From Rosellinia necatrix (lineage: Eukaryota; Ascomycota; Sordariomycetes; Xylariales; Xylariaceae): DNA of 64,000 nt. Below are positions 33,281 through 44,092 of the stretch, one piece after another (within the stretch, counting starts at the first letter, position 1; each line of letters begins with the position of its first letter). Under the pieces are notes generated by a model, which did not search any database, was not told where the DNA came from, and worked only from the letters and a program-made list of their open reading frames with translations. Made by a program: the position numbers and the translations under genes. The stretch covers positions 4,340,001 through 4,404,000 of the forward strand of contig JAGYVD010000002.1 of the NCBI GenBank assembly GCA_021209875.1, written 5' to 3'.

Positions 33281-36200
33281 TTAATCTTCCTCGTTGTCGT
33301 TGCCTGCATCGGCCATGCTGGTGTCGCCTGCATCTGCCTCGCCGTCAGTATCGGCACCAGCATTGTTAGCCTTAGCCGAGGTCGCAGCGCCGTCTTCATC
33401 GTCTTCATCGCTGTCATCCAGAACCCTGCCCCGCCTGGCGCGCTTCGAGGTAACACGTGTAGCCGCTTCGTCGTCTTCGTCGTCTTCATCTGCGTTAGCC
33501 GTCCCATCTACGTCCATGCGATCTTCCGCCGCTTCGGCCTTGGCAGCAGCATCGTGATCGGAGAGCAGCGAACTACGGTTCTCTATCGCTCTCTCCGCAC
33601 GCTCAAGGGCATCGTCCTCGTCGCCACCATCATCTGAACTATCCACGACTATCTCCGCCGACTTGTACTGCCTGTTATCTTTCTTGGCCAGCCTTCGCTT
33701 CTTTTTGGGCTGACTCTCGCCATCGGATTCCTCTTCTTCATCCCGCTTTGCCTTCTTTTTCTTCTGGGAGCGGCTCTTGGACAATTCTTCTGTTCGGCCC
33801 TTTGGCTTCCGCTTCCGCTTTACCTTTTCTCCCGTCTCCTCATCCGTCGTCAACTCCGCCTCCTCCTCCGCCTGCCTTGCCGAGTCGCGCTCTCTTTCCT
33901 TGGCCGCCGTCTCTTCGCGCTCTTTGCGGATTTTTTCCTGCCTCTCCTTTTCTTTGGCCAGTACCGCCTGTCGTTCCTCCTCGCGACGTTTCGCATCGGC
34001 CTGCCGTTTCTCGATAATCGCTGCAATCTTCTCCTTGTTCTTCTCTTCATACTCCTTCTGACTTTCAATCTGCCGCCCCAGTTGCTTGCGCTGTGTATTG
34101 CGTGCCATGTTTGCGCGCTGTTCGACATCGACCTTTGGATAGGGCGGTTGCGGGTGTTGCGCTATCTCATCGAGCGTAACGATAGCCGCCTCGAGTCCGC
34201 CCATGGCCTCTTCTAACTGGACCAGAGTACGTTGGGTCTCCGGCACATTCATGATATGCTGAACCAGCTGTATCTGAACGAACGCCACGTTGAACTTGAA
34301 GTGCACTTGCTCTGGTGAGACTTCGAGGGCCTGGGTTCATAGTCAGTTCAAGTATGATATATATTCACGTCTTGGGTAAGCATACCTTCTTCGCGTAGTT
34401 CAAGGCTGTTTTGAAAGCTTCAAGATTTCGATCATGCCGCCCTCGGTTAAGCCATGTTCGTCCTAGGCATGCCATGATACTTGCATCGTTGCTCTTGCCC
34501 TCTTTCGACAGCGCAATCTCATAGTTTTCGATCGACTTCGAGAATTGGCGGAGTTCTGCAAAGGCGTGGCCAATATTGATATACACGTTAGCATCCTTGA
34601 TAGTCTCCCGTACCTTTAAGAAGATCTGAAGTGCATTAGAGTAATCCTTTTTATCCTCAATGAGCGCGATGGCGACACCCTGAGCCGCATACGCGTTCTT
34701 TGAATCTAGCTGTAGCGCCTTGTCAAAGAACTCCACTGCTCGAGTATATGTAGCAGATCGTTTTTGTTTCTCCTGTTCTGTCTCCCGTCGCATTTCCCTA
34801 GCAGCCATCATGTATAGATTGCCCATACCTATCAAGGCATATCTATCATGCTTGTCGTAGTTTTGGAGGGTGTGCTTGTAGTGTCTCAATTCAGGATCCT
34901 CATTGATGTTCGCAGGTCTCTTGCGTGAGCCGACCCGACCAAGATACCAACCATACAAAGCGCGAACCTCTAAGTCGGCCGGGTTCCCTTGGTAGAGTTT
35001 CGCGACGGCATCCGGGCCCTCTTTGTTGGGATTCCTGCGCAACTTAATATAAGCTAGACGCGCTTGGGCATCTGTGTAATCATCATGGCGTGCTATGAGT
35101 TGCTCGTAAACTTCTACGGCTTTGTCCGTCAGGCCCTGCGATTCATAGCTGCGGCCAAGGTTGAAACTAATTGTCGTCACTAAAGCGTCGGTATCCATAT
35201 CTTCGCCCTTCTCCCCAATCCGCATGCACGAGCTTAAAGCTGCTTGAAACATATCAGTTGCGCGGTCATGTTTCTCGGATTGGGAATAAAAGCAGCCGAT
35301 ATTGTTCAGGAGCTGGGGTGGGAGATTCTTTCTGAGGATACTGCGTAACTCAGCCGCATCCTCAATCCCCTCTGGGTGTTCGGACGAAGGGATTTGGTCC
35401 AATTCAAGTTGTTCTACTTGCAGGAGGCACTGAAGTGCTTTCTCCGGCTGGCTGCTCTCATACAGCCGAGCCAGGTTCAAAAGAATAGAAGAGTCCGGCG
35501 AGAGATTCTTCTTGGGGTCTTTCCAGGCCGTGCGAACTTGCTCTAGATACTCGATAGCCTTGCGCATTTCTGCAGACTTATCCTCTTTCGTAGCGGCGAA
35601 CTGATTTACGAAGACTTCTTCGGCGTACAAAGTACCTAAAAGGATCATGGCCTCGTAGTTGCGTTCGTGTTTGCCGGCCGGCTGTATGATTTTCTCGAGA
35701 CGAAGCTTTGCCTCCCCCAAGATCATTATTGAGGACGGAGAGCTGAGCGACACCAAATTTTGCGGGGAGGTAACCTCTCTCCAGCCCCCCCCTAGCCTCA
35801 TCAGCACGTCGGTAGTAGTCTGTAGCCGTCTCGACATTCCCACTATAGTGCTCCTTTTTCGCTAGAAGATACCATCCATCACTCGCAATGGCATTTACAT
35901 CAGTGTGCTGGATCGCCTTATTTGCCAATGAATCTACATTAGCGAGGTTCTTGCTTGACAGGAAGTAGCTGGCGAAGGTGGCGCATGTCAGTGGTTGGTT
36001 TTTTGTCGATCTTAAAGGATTTTTGGGTAAACTCGGTCATAGCCTTCTTGTAGAGCCTAATAAACTCAGGGCTGTGGGTAGGGACCCGGCTGCTGGCGTC
36101 GAGGTAGAATAACCCGAGCAGGATAAGAGCCTTGGATTCCGGGTTGAGCTCCAAAGACCTTACCCAAGCCTGTTTGGCGTCATCCTTGTAACCGAGCTGC

Positions 36201-37015
36201 CATAGACAGCAGCCGATGCCGATACGTGGATCTGGATCAATAAGATCTGGCGTTTTTAATAGGACATCTTGGTATGTCGTCAGAGCATCCTTGTAGTTGC
36301 CAAGCCCGTGCAATGCGCGCGCTTTGCCCATCAGGGCCAGCATGTTCTTGCCCTGTGAGACCTTGCTGGCCTGCTCAAACGACTTCAGTGCGCCTTTGAG
36401 AAGGTCGGCTTTGGCTTGGTCAATGGGGCCGCCAGCGGCGGCTTTTGAAGGGGCCTGCAGCGAGGCCTTAAGGAGCTGAAGCACACCCCGGGCCAAGAAG
36501 AGCGGAGGAAACGCAGGATTAATGCGAGAAGCCTCGTTCAGCGAGGAGGTGGCGAGCTGGAGATAATGGTCCTTCGTCTTGGCTTCGGAGAGTAGCGCGC
36601 CATCGGGGGGGACGCGGGGTGCCTCCCGACTCTTGCGCAAGTACATCCAACACACACAAGTAATGAGGCTCAGCTTCTCCACGGGCGTCGTGTCTTGCAT
36701 GGCATTACTGCCGCGATTCAGGACCTCGATGGCACGATCGGTCTTGTTCTGCTTTGCGTAGGCAAGGGCTATGGTCATCCAGTAAAGACGCGCGGTGTGT
36801 TCGTTCTCGAACATGTCGCAAAGTTCTGTTGGGTCGTCTACTAGGTTGTTAAGGTCGATCTCGACGTTGATAAAATCGTCATCTTCCTGGACTGGGACTT
36901 CGATGGTGCCGGGGATATCGGAGAATCGCCTGCGAACGGCGGCGGCTTGGGCAGGAGCTGCACCGTTAGTTGCGCCATTAGGGTGGGCATTCCGGCTCGC
37001 AGTTGTGGTCGCCAT
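33281..37015 (-). CDS. CTR9: Ctr9, Paf1 complex TPR subunit (frame broken twice)
   Basis: Ctr9 is the TPR scaffold of the Paf1 elongation complex, needed for H2B ubiquitination and H3K4 methylation. The N-terminus (DIPGTIEVPVQEDDDFINVE) is the conserved Ctr9 opening. Many TPR units follow (LFLARGVLQLLKASLQ, ALHGLGNYKDALTTYQDVLL, NLGRSYESQGLTDKAVEVYE), then a coiled Lys/Glu region and an acidic C-terminus. One intron, 34331-34385. The frame breaks at the T6 run 35999-36004 (A6 in the gene) and at the C5 run 35714-35718 (G5). In each case one surplus base moves the conserved sequence to another frame. Removing both gives exactly 1225 codons plus stop. Between the breaks the frame reads CATFASYFLSSKN...SVLNNDLG. 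Probable sequencing errors. Confidence 0.93.
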
Positions 37016-37394
37016 CGTGGATAAGGAGGTCGAGGAGGTCGAGGAGGTCGATGAGAGTTCGGAGCTGCGGATAATGGGCGGCGAGCGCGGGACGGGAGGA
37101 GGAGACGGGAGGAGGAGACGGGGAGAGAATGGTGGAATGAGGCGGCGCGGTGTCGAAACGGAAATGTCAGAAGACAGAACCAGAAACTAAGGTTGTTATA
37201 CGCCAATCATCTCCAGAGCCACTACACCCTTGCAGTTACCAGTAGAAAGAGATGTGATATGATAGATATGGTACCGGTTCGGGGGGATAAATGGGTTGCG
37301 GGAGGCCAGGGAAAGGGTAACGGGCTGGAGGTGTAAATGAAAAAGATGGTCACGGGAACAGTGCATCTTACAGCACCGCGTCGTACCTAACTAA

Positions 37395-37414
37395 CTACCT
37401 ACCTAGGTAGGTAG
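37395..37414. repeat. Perfect 20-bp palindrome of ACCT/AGGT units
   Basis: The left half CTACCTACCT is followed directly by its exact inverse AGGTAGGTAG, giving a CCTAGG centre with no spacer. Confidence 0.95.
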
Positions 37415-38094
37415 CAAAGAAACTTAAGCTTAGCAAAGTGCAAGGCTGAAGAGATTCCGCGCTAACTACGGGTGGAGCCCCCTAAATTAATGGGGTTGCT
37501 GCTGCGACGGATCAGCGCGTTGCATGAATGGTCCGTTAGGATGCAATGGCCCACCATAAGAACTAGATAGGTAACTTAACTAGGCACTTACCTACTACCT
37601 ACCTAGTCTAAGCACTTATAGACTACCTGACGTTAATACTACTACTACTACTATACCTAGGTATACTTACTTACACAAGCACTTGCACTATATCAAGTAC
37701 TTAGTTAATTAATTGAGGACAATTGAGGGCAACTTTATGTATTAATTAGTATTGTTGAAGACCACGGCATGCTACAGATTTGCCTCACGAACTAGACGCA
37801 AATGCCAATATTGCCCAAAAAAAAAAAAAGGAAAAAAAAAGAAAGAAAGAGACTTTCCAAAGTCGTCAGCCAGGACGGTCTACTACTTCGATCTTGTGCT
37901 GCCTGTTGAACACGGGCAACATAAAGCGTGGATAGGCTTATTCGGCCTTTTTCTTACCACGTTTATCTACGAGGCCACTTGTTGCGGTACGTGCGCTCGA
38001 TACAAGTAACGAAATAATGCCGCTTGGTACTCGGTAATAAACGTTAGTCCTGATAGTCGTGTAGTATATAGACCTGCCGCCGCTTCTGCTACAC

Positions 38095-38255
38095 TGTTAA
38101 TATTTATTTTATATCAATAAAAGCTTTAGTTAAATAATTACTGAGCATTTATCAACAATGTTTTTTAGATGTGTATTATCACTAAACTAGTTCATTTTAT
38201 ACAATAGTTGCTTATAAAAAGTCGTTTTACAATTAATAATTTTTACCCATGAGAT
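38095..38255. other. AT-rich island
   Basis: TTAATATTTATTTTATATC continues into similar sequence to about 38250, far more AT-rich than its flanks and rich in TpA. It could be a decayed, RIP-mutated repeat; there is no direct proof. Confidence 0.5.
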
Positions 38256-38724
38256 GTGCAAGCGAGATATGCAAGCGCTTGGAAGATGGAAATAGGGGGT
38301 TTCGGTGTAGTGTGGCAATGGACCTCTTTATGTTGCACCCTGTAGACATGCACTCCAGAGACATGGCGGGTGTAATGAATGATACCGCTTTGTGTCCAGG
38401 CATGTATGAAAGGGGTCAATAACAATGCGTGCCGGGCAAAGAAGGGGATTGTCTATAGGAGCAAGGCTTTCAATTATCGAGGCAATAAAACGACACACTA
38501 GTCACAAAAGGTTCTTACATCTCTGTCAACAGCTTTGGATTCATTGTCATGCATGTAATTCGTATATAGACCGCCCCGAGGATCTAGTTATCTCTGACCA
38601 TACACCGTTGAGAATTAGACCAGCACTCTGCCCAATATCCCTATCCTCGATCCCTCTTTCCGATCTCTATCATCGCCCGAACCGCTTCTGTCCCTCTTGA
38701 TTGAATATCCTTCACGAGACTAAC

Positions 38725-40614
38725 ATGACGAACAGCGAGACTCCTCTGTGGTTGCAGGAATACCAGCAGCCATTCACGAGTCAACACAATGTCAAGTGCC
38801 ACTCCGGCCATATCCATCCGTCTAATATGCCTGTCGTGGGGCTTGTTTTAGCTAGGCTGAACGCCTCGTTGCGACTCGATCTGTTACTAGAACATCGCTC
38901 CGCGGTCGTGGCAGGGGCAGAACAGTGTGATACCTTCGGGTTTATCGGCGGCTCCGCCAACTGCATTGCCGAAGGGGCGCTAGATACGGGTTGTCGCCAT
39001 GCACGTGAGGACTACGGCATTACCCCCGAGGAGCTCAATGTACTGGGACTCGAGTACAAGCGAGATCATGGGGGTATCAAGTATCTGACCTACACATATG
39101 TCTTCGCCGAGTACAATCCCCAGGACAGCCAAGCACCAACTTACAAGAGCACGGGGCCAGTACGTTCTCAGTGGTTTCCCCTAGACTCGTTGCCTAAGGG
39201 CATTGCGAAGCACATCCAAGGAGACGGGCAGATGCTGGAATATACCCTGTTCAACGAGGTTTTGCCAAGGCTACTCGAGGCGCGAGGCTTGTCCCAGCAA
39301 ACCCAACAGACTCAGCCACTTCCGGCACCCCAGGTCCCTCGGATGGACTCTCAGGCCCCTCAGGCCTCTCAGATGTCTCGGGTGCCTCGGGCCCATTCAG
39401 AACATCAAATACCTCGAGATCGTCTTGTACCTGAGGTACCTCCAACACCCGAGGGTTCCAAGATACCTCAGCAGGGGGTTCAAAAGGTTCCTTGGGTTCC
39501 CTCGGGGATCCCGTTACGCCAGGCACCCGGGCAATACAGCAACCTACGACCTGCTCTCACCCCGGCTAATACCACCGCCGACCAAGCTAGCGTAGATGGC
39601 AAAATGCATATGACAAAGTTCGGCGCCCCCGTTTCGCAAAGCCTGCCGGGGGGTTCCCCGGCCAACGACGACGTGTCCAGCGCCGGTGCCTTCTTCCCGG
39701 AGACCCCCCAAGGGTATCCTCTGGCCAATAGTACCAACATGGCTGATGCCGACATGACCAATTCTAACAACGCATCAAGCGCTGGCGCCTTTTTCTCGGA
39801 GACCCCCCAGGGTTATCCCATGGCTAATGATACCAACATGGCCAATACTAGCAACACATCAGACGCGGGCGTCGTTTCTCCGCGTACCCCGCAAGTATCC
39901 CCTCTGCCTAGCGACACCAATAAGGTCGATGCCGGCCGCGTAACGTACCCGGCCCGGATCAAGCAGGGAATCAAGCAGGAACACCCGGGGCCTGAGGGGC
40001 CCTCCGATGTAAGCCCGGTGCGAAAACGCAAGGAACCGCCGGAGCAGGTCGAGTCCGCGCCTCGCCGTGTTTGTTTCGGTTCTCTCGGGTCCTGGGCATC
40101 TTCGACAACTGTGCCCAGGGCTGACGGCTCGGGGGGGCCAGATGCAGCCACAACAACTGCGACGACTTCGACCCCGTTATTTTCGAGCTTATTCAACTGG
40201 AACCCCTTACGGGGGGTGCTTGGCTCCTCATCGGGTGAATCCGCCGCCGCCGCCGCCACCGCAAGTCAACCGAACGCCCCCCCAGCCGCAGCTATCACGG
40301 CCACAGCTCCAGCTGCAGAGGAGCCCAGCGCCTTGCCGGCAGACGTAACGCCATCCATAGCCCAGCTCGGCCGAACGCCAGTTTTGCATCCTACTGTAAT
40401 TCAGCCGGGCATATCAGTCGTGCCAGTGACGCTAGATGGGGCATCGGCAGCACCCGGGGACGGCGATAATAAGCTTATCCCACCCCCCATTGACGACAAA
40501 GGGCCTGCGTATGCCACTCAGTCAAGGCTCGCGCCCGGGCTTCGTTCTTTAGGGGCTGGCGGGCCGAGGGTCAACTTGAGCCTGCCGCACCCCGTTTCGG
40601 CCTCGAGTTCCTAG
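38725..40614 (+). CDS. Nudix-like N-terminal domain with long Pro/Ser-rich repetitive tail
   Basis: Intronless, 629 residues from the ATG at 38725. Residues ~30-185 look like a Nudix fold. PVVGLVLARLNASLRLDLLL is a first strand pair, FGFIGGSAN is the loop before the box, and the box itself reads EGALDTGCRHAREDYGI, which keeps E-x7-R, the late Glu and Gly but lacks the RE pair of the REUXEE core. YKSTGPVRSQWFPLDSLPKG fits the closing strand and helix. Catalysis is therefore doubtful. From residue ~195 the protein is Pro/Gln-rich, then carries about three imperfect repeats of ~32 residues containing FFPETPQGYPLANSTNMAD (nt ~39675-39915), then low-complexity Ala/Pro. It is flanked by palindrome-rich and AT-rich sequence, so it may be an accessory gene. 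Confidence 0.7.
   Translation: MTNSETPLWLQEYQQPFTSQHNVKCHSGHIHPSNMPVVGLVLARLNASLRLDLLLEHRSAVVAGAEQCDTFGFIGGSANCIAEGALDTGCRHAREDYGITPEELNVLGLEYKRDHGGIKYLTYTYVFAEYNPQDSQAPTYKSTGPVRSQWFPLDSLPKGIAKHIQGDGQMLEYTLFNEVLPRLLEARGLSQQTQQTQPLPAPQVPRMDSQAPQASQMSRVPRAHSEHQIPRDRLVPEVPPTPEGSKIPQQGVQKVPWVPSGIPLRQAPGQYSNLRPALTPANTTADQASVDGKMHMTKFGAPVSQSLPGGSPANDDVSSAGAFFPETPQGYPLANSTNMADADMTNSNNASSAGAFFSETPQGYPMANDTNMANTSNTSDAGVVSPRTPQVSPLPSDTNKVDAGRVTYPARIKQGIKQEHPGPEGPSDVSPVRKRKEPPEQVESAPRRVCFGSLGSWASSTTVPRADGSGGPDAATTTATTSTPLFSSLFNWNPLRGVLGSSSGESAAAAATASQPNAPPAAAITATAPAAEEPSALPADVTPSIAQLGRTPVLHPTVIQPGISVVPVTLDGASAAPGDGDNKLIPPPIDDKGPAYATQSRLAPGLRSLGAGGPRVNLSLPHPVSASSS
39675..39915 (+). repeat. Imperfect ~32-residue tandem coding repeats
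   Basis: Three units share SSAGAFFPETPQGYPLA / SSAGAFFSETPQGYPMA / SDAGVVSPRTPQVSPLP, each followed by a Thr-Asn spacer (NSTNMAD, NDTNMAN, SDTNKVD). The third is the most diverged. Confidence 0.85.
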
Positions 40615-41379
40615 CGTTCCTTTGAGCCCTAACTTCTATGCTAGTTTTGTTTTGATTTTGTTTACCCGGGAGGTAGGTATAAGACGGTTTGTCCAATAAA
40701 TTCGCAGCTGTTTAAGTATTCGCATAACACGAGTGTCATCGTGAAACCATGCTTCCCTAGTAACTGACAATTTATACTAGCGAAAGTGTGGGGATTCATT
40801 GACTGGCTTGAAGCAGATAAAGCGAGGACAGTAATATGATATAACCAGAATAGAGGTGAAAGTTGCGTGATTGATTCATAGTCTTGGGATGGGTAAATTC
40901 GGTGTCTCGTAGTCAAAGCCGCGCACGCCGGGGAGCATTCAAGATCAAGTAATTCTTAGTGTATGACAGAAAATTAAATTAATATTAAAGTCTGCAGTAC
41001 CTTCACTCGTGGGACGAATCAAAAATAGTTGCAAGATGAGAGGGGCGTCCCATTTTTGTTCTTGATAGGTGAACGCGGTAGTAAAAAGTTTCTGGTATGT
41101 GTTGGTATATATAACGAAACGCAGGATGCAACCTATGGCTTCGCTGGTCTTATAATAACTGCTATGCGAGGACCTCTATGTGTGCCAAATATTCGTCATC
41201 TGTCCCATGCAAATCTCGTGATGCAGGTGAGTTGCAAACACCCAAAGTCCTCGCGACACTGTGCTAGAGTAAGCCGTGTCATCTCAGAAATGCACATTCC
41301 AACCACACCGCTGTCACATGCATTGCCTCTCATTACCGAGCTAGTCTAAAAATGGGGTATCGCTATTCATCAAAGATGC
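40615..41379. other. Convergent intergenic gap
   Basis: It holds the 3' ends of the Nudix-like gene and the Cla4-type kinase. The frame at 41029-41349 starts only at TTG and shows no features. Confidence 0.5.
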
Positions 41380-44092
41380 TTATTTGGCGTGTTTTCGGAA
41401 GGCAAGCAATTCAGAGAGACTTGGCAATGGACAACCATGCTTTAGGAAATCGTGTTGAAGCAGCTCGTCGGCAGAAGCACGGCTCTTGACATCCACGCAT
41501 AAACAGACAGACAGGAAAGCTTTCAGCTCTTTACTGAGCTTTTCTGGCTTCTTGAGACGGGGTGTGCCGTTCGTGGCGATCAGGTAAAGAGCTTTAAGTG
41601 GTTCTTCGTTGAGGTAAGGAGGCTCAGACTCGATCATCTCGATCGCCATGATACCCAAGGACCAAATGTCGACCTTGGGGCCGTATTCCTTCTGTTTGAC
41701 GACCTCAGGAGCCATCCAATAGGGAGTACCAACCATAGTGGCCCGCTTGGACTTAGTCTCGGTAAGTTTAGCACAAAACCCGAAATCGGCTGTATCTGAT
41801 TAGCTGAACGTATCCAACCGGGAAACTGGGTGAATTTTAGGACCTACTAATCTTCACATTACCGCGCGCGTCTAACAAAACGTTGTCACTCTTGATATCA
41901 CGATGAATAATATTTTGAGAATGGAGATGTTGCAATCCCCGGCAGGTCTGAAGGCATGGTTAGAATTTGAATTTGTAGGCGCAACGGAAAGAGTGAAGGA
42001 AAGAGAAAAAGAAAAAAAAAGAGCATACCTCTAAGCAAATTGTTGAGATTTGCTCCTCAGTAATGATAGGGTTATTATCAATAACGTCTGTCAAAGCACC
42101 GCCCTCCATGTATTCCATGACGACCCATAATTCCGAATTATTGTTACGCAGAAACGCGTCAAGGAAGTTGACAATGTTTCGATGCTTGCTGTCTTTCATG
42201 ACCATAATTTCATTAACGATTAGTTCTTTCCGAGGCTGATGCGCTAAGTCCATCTGTTTGATAGCAACCTGAGCTCGGGATCCAAAATTGCGAAGAACGT
42301 CTCGGGCAACTGGCGAGACGGCACCCTCCTTAACCTTTGCCACGTAAACCGAGCCGGAAGCTCCTTGGCCGATTTTCTTTTGTTTTGAATAAGATAGATT
42401 TGGATCGTCTTTTGAGACGGCTTCTATCAATTTGGCCATCACCTCCTTCTCGGACATTGTTGACATCCGAACATCTTGCTTTCGCTCAGCCGGGGGCTTG
42501 GCGGTAAGGGCTGCTTCAGCAGCCTTGACGCTGTCATTTTGTTGAGGTTGTGTTGCCTTCGCTGGAACGTTTAGTGGCTTAACGGAAGGACCGGGGAGAC
42601 GGGATGGGGATTGGTTCTGGCCGTTGGTACGGGGCTGAGAGGACCCATTCGCATTGCTACCGTTGGGGTATCTTGATGTTGGTGATGACTGGTCGGCCCG
42701 TGGCGGCACACGTTGTGTGCCTTGACTACCCTGAGGATCCCTAGACATCGAAGCAGGGCTCGCGCCTGGCTGTGCCATTGGTGGCCTCGAAGATGACGTA
42801 GTAGGCGGTGGAGGTGCGGGTCGTTGTTTTTCACGAAGACCATTCACCTGGGTTGTGGGCTTTGGCGCAGGAGGCGGCGCTCGTGAGGGATTATATCGCT
42901 CTGCTGGTGAAGCGCCGCCATACCCGCCACCAACCTCTTGCTTAGCCAGAGGCACCTTTTTCTGTGGGATTGAAGCGTTATAGGCTTCCAGGTCTCGCCT
43001 ATTTTCTTCTATCTCGCGCTGCCGCTCTAGCCTTTGGCGTTGCTCATCCCGAGTCGCATCTGGTGGGACGTAATTTGGTGCCATGCCTTGCATCTGTTGT
43101 CGTTGCTGGGCCGTATTCTCGGGTGGCGGCGGTCGTGGAGGCGCATTTTGTTGCTGCGGGGGCACACTGCCGTAGCTGCTCTTTTGTTGCGGTGGAAGAG
43201 GCCTGGGGGGTGCCACGGAAGCGCCACCGACATTGTATCCAAGCTGTTTGTTACCCTGATTACCGGGAGGAGGAGTTGGTGTTAGGCTGGAATACTGCTG
43301 GGGATTCTCAGCTCGCTTGGTCAAGTCGGAGTAGAAATCTAGAACTTCAAAAACGGCTTGGGGGTTTCGTTCATAATCCTCTTTTGTGATGGCGGAGGAG
43401 TTCAGTAATTTGGACCACTCTGGCGGCAAACCAACGAACTGCCCAGTTTGTGGGTCAAAGCCTACGTGAACAGCATGGGAGAAGTTAGTAGGGTTGCTCA
43501 CTCCGCCCATGGTGGGGCATCGGCCGTAGAGGAGATCAATCCAGTCGTAAAGATCATCATCTGATTTGACACGTATATGTAATGTCCTGATCGAATTGTC
43601 GTCGTCACCAGGACTGTTGGATGACCCGTTGGCGTGTCTCTTGATCTCAAAGATAGTGCCGGCGGCCTCGACCCTGCCGACGTTTACTACATCTTTGAGA
43701 TACAAGGTATAGGACACTTTGCCGCCTTCCGTCTTGTGAAAGTCGAGATGTTCCTTTCGTAATATCAAGTATTTTTGCTTCCATGGCTGGATGAAGTTGC
43801 GGCTTTCTTTAACCTGCGCCCATCCCTCCTTGATGACGGCAACGCCTCCCATACCGTCTGTCTGGTTTGATCTCTCACGTGCCAGGGGGAGCGAGATTGT
43901 CGAACCGGTGTACGTTGAAGTGGCAGTACGCGTTATGGGCGACCCTACCATGTTCGCCATGTTCGCCATGCTTCCAGGCATATTGGGATTAGGAGTTAAA
44001 TTAAGCCGTGGCCGGTCGGTTGGGGGCCGCGGTGCTGGGCCAGGATTCATGAACTGATTGTTCGAATATGCGCTGTCGTCGGAAGCAGACAT
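41380..44092 (-). CDS. CLA4: Cla4-type p21-activated kinase (PH-CRIB-kinase)
   Basis: Three exons, complement(42029..44092), (41848..41947) and (41380..41789), give 857 residues with introns of 81 and 58 nt. A PH domain ([20 protein letters not shown], residues ~87-200) precedes a CRIB motif ([20 protein letters not shown], ~207-240) that binds Cdc42/Rac-GTP. A Pro-rich linker follows, then the kinase domain: [12 protein letters not shown] glycine loop, VAIKQM lysine, HRDIKSDN catalytic loop, DFGFC metal site and [10 protein letters not shown] activation segment. The PH domain separates Cla4 from Ste20. Cla4 controls septins, cytokinesis and polarised growth; in plant pathogens the ortholog (Chm1) is needed for infection-related growth. 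Both introns lie inside the kinase domain, one between NVKI and DFG. Confidence 0.96.

Larger units (their letters stand above)
37016..38724. other. Intergenic region with palindromes and an AT-rich island
   Basis: A CCAAT box (37203-37207) lies ~190 bp ahead of Ctr9, and (GAGGTC)-type triplet repeats at 37027-37052 lie just before its start. A perfect 20-bp palindrome is at 37395-37414, and dense ACCT/AGGT units run over 37565-37670. 37817-37852 is an A/G purine tract. 38095-38255 is strongly AT-rich. No gene is seen. Confidence 0.55.

Noticed and set aside
41029..41349. 106-codon plus-strand frame between the Nudix-like and Cla4 genes
   Set aside because: TTG start and no features; it lies in two converging 3' UTRs.
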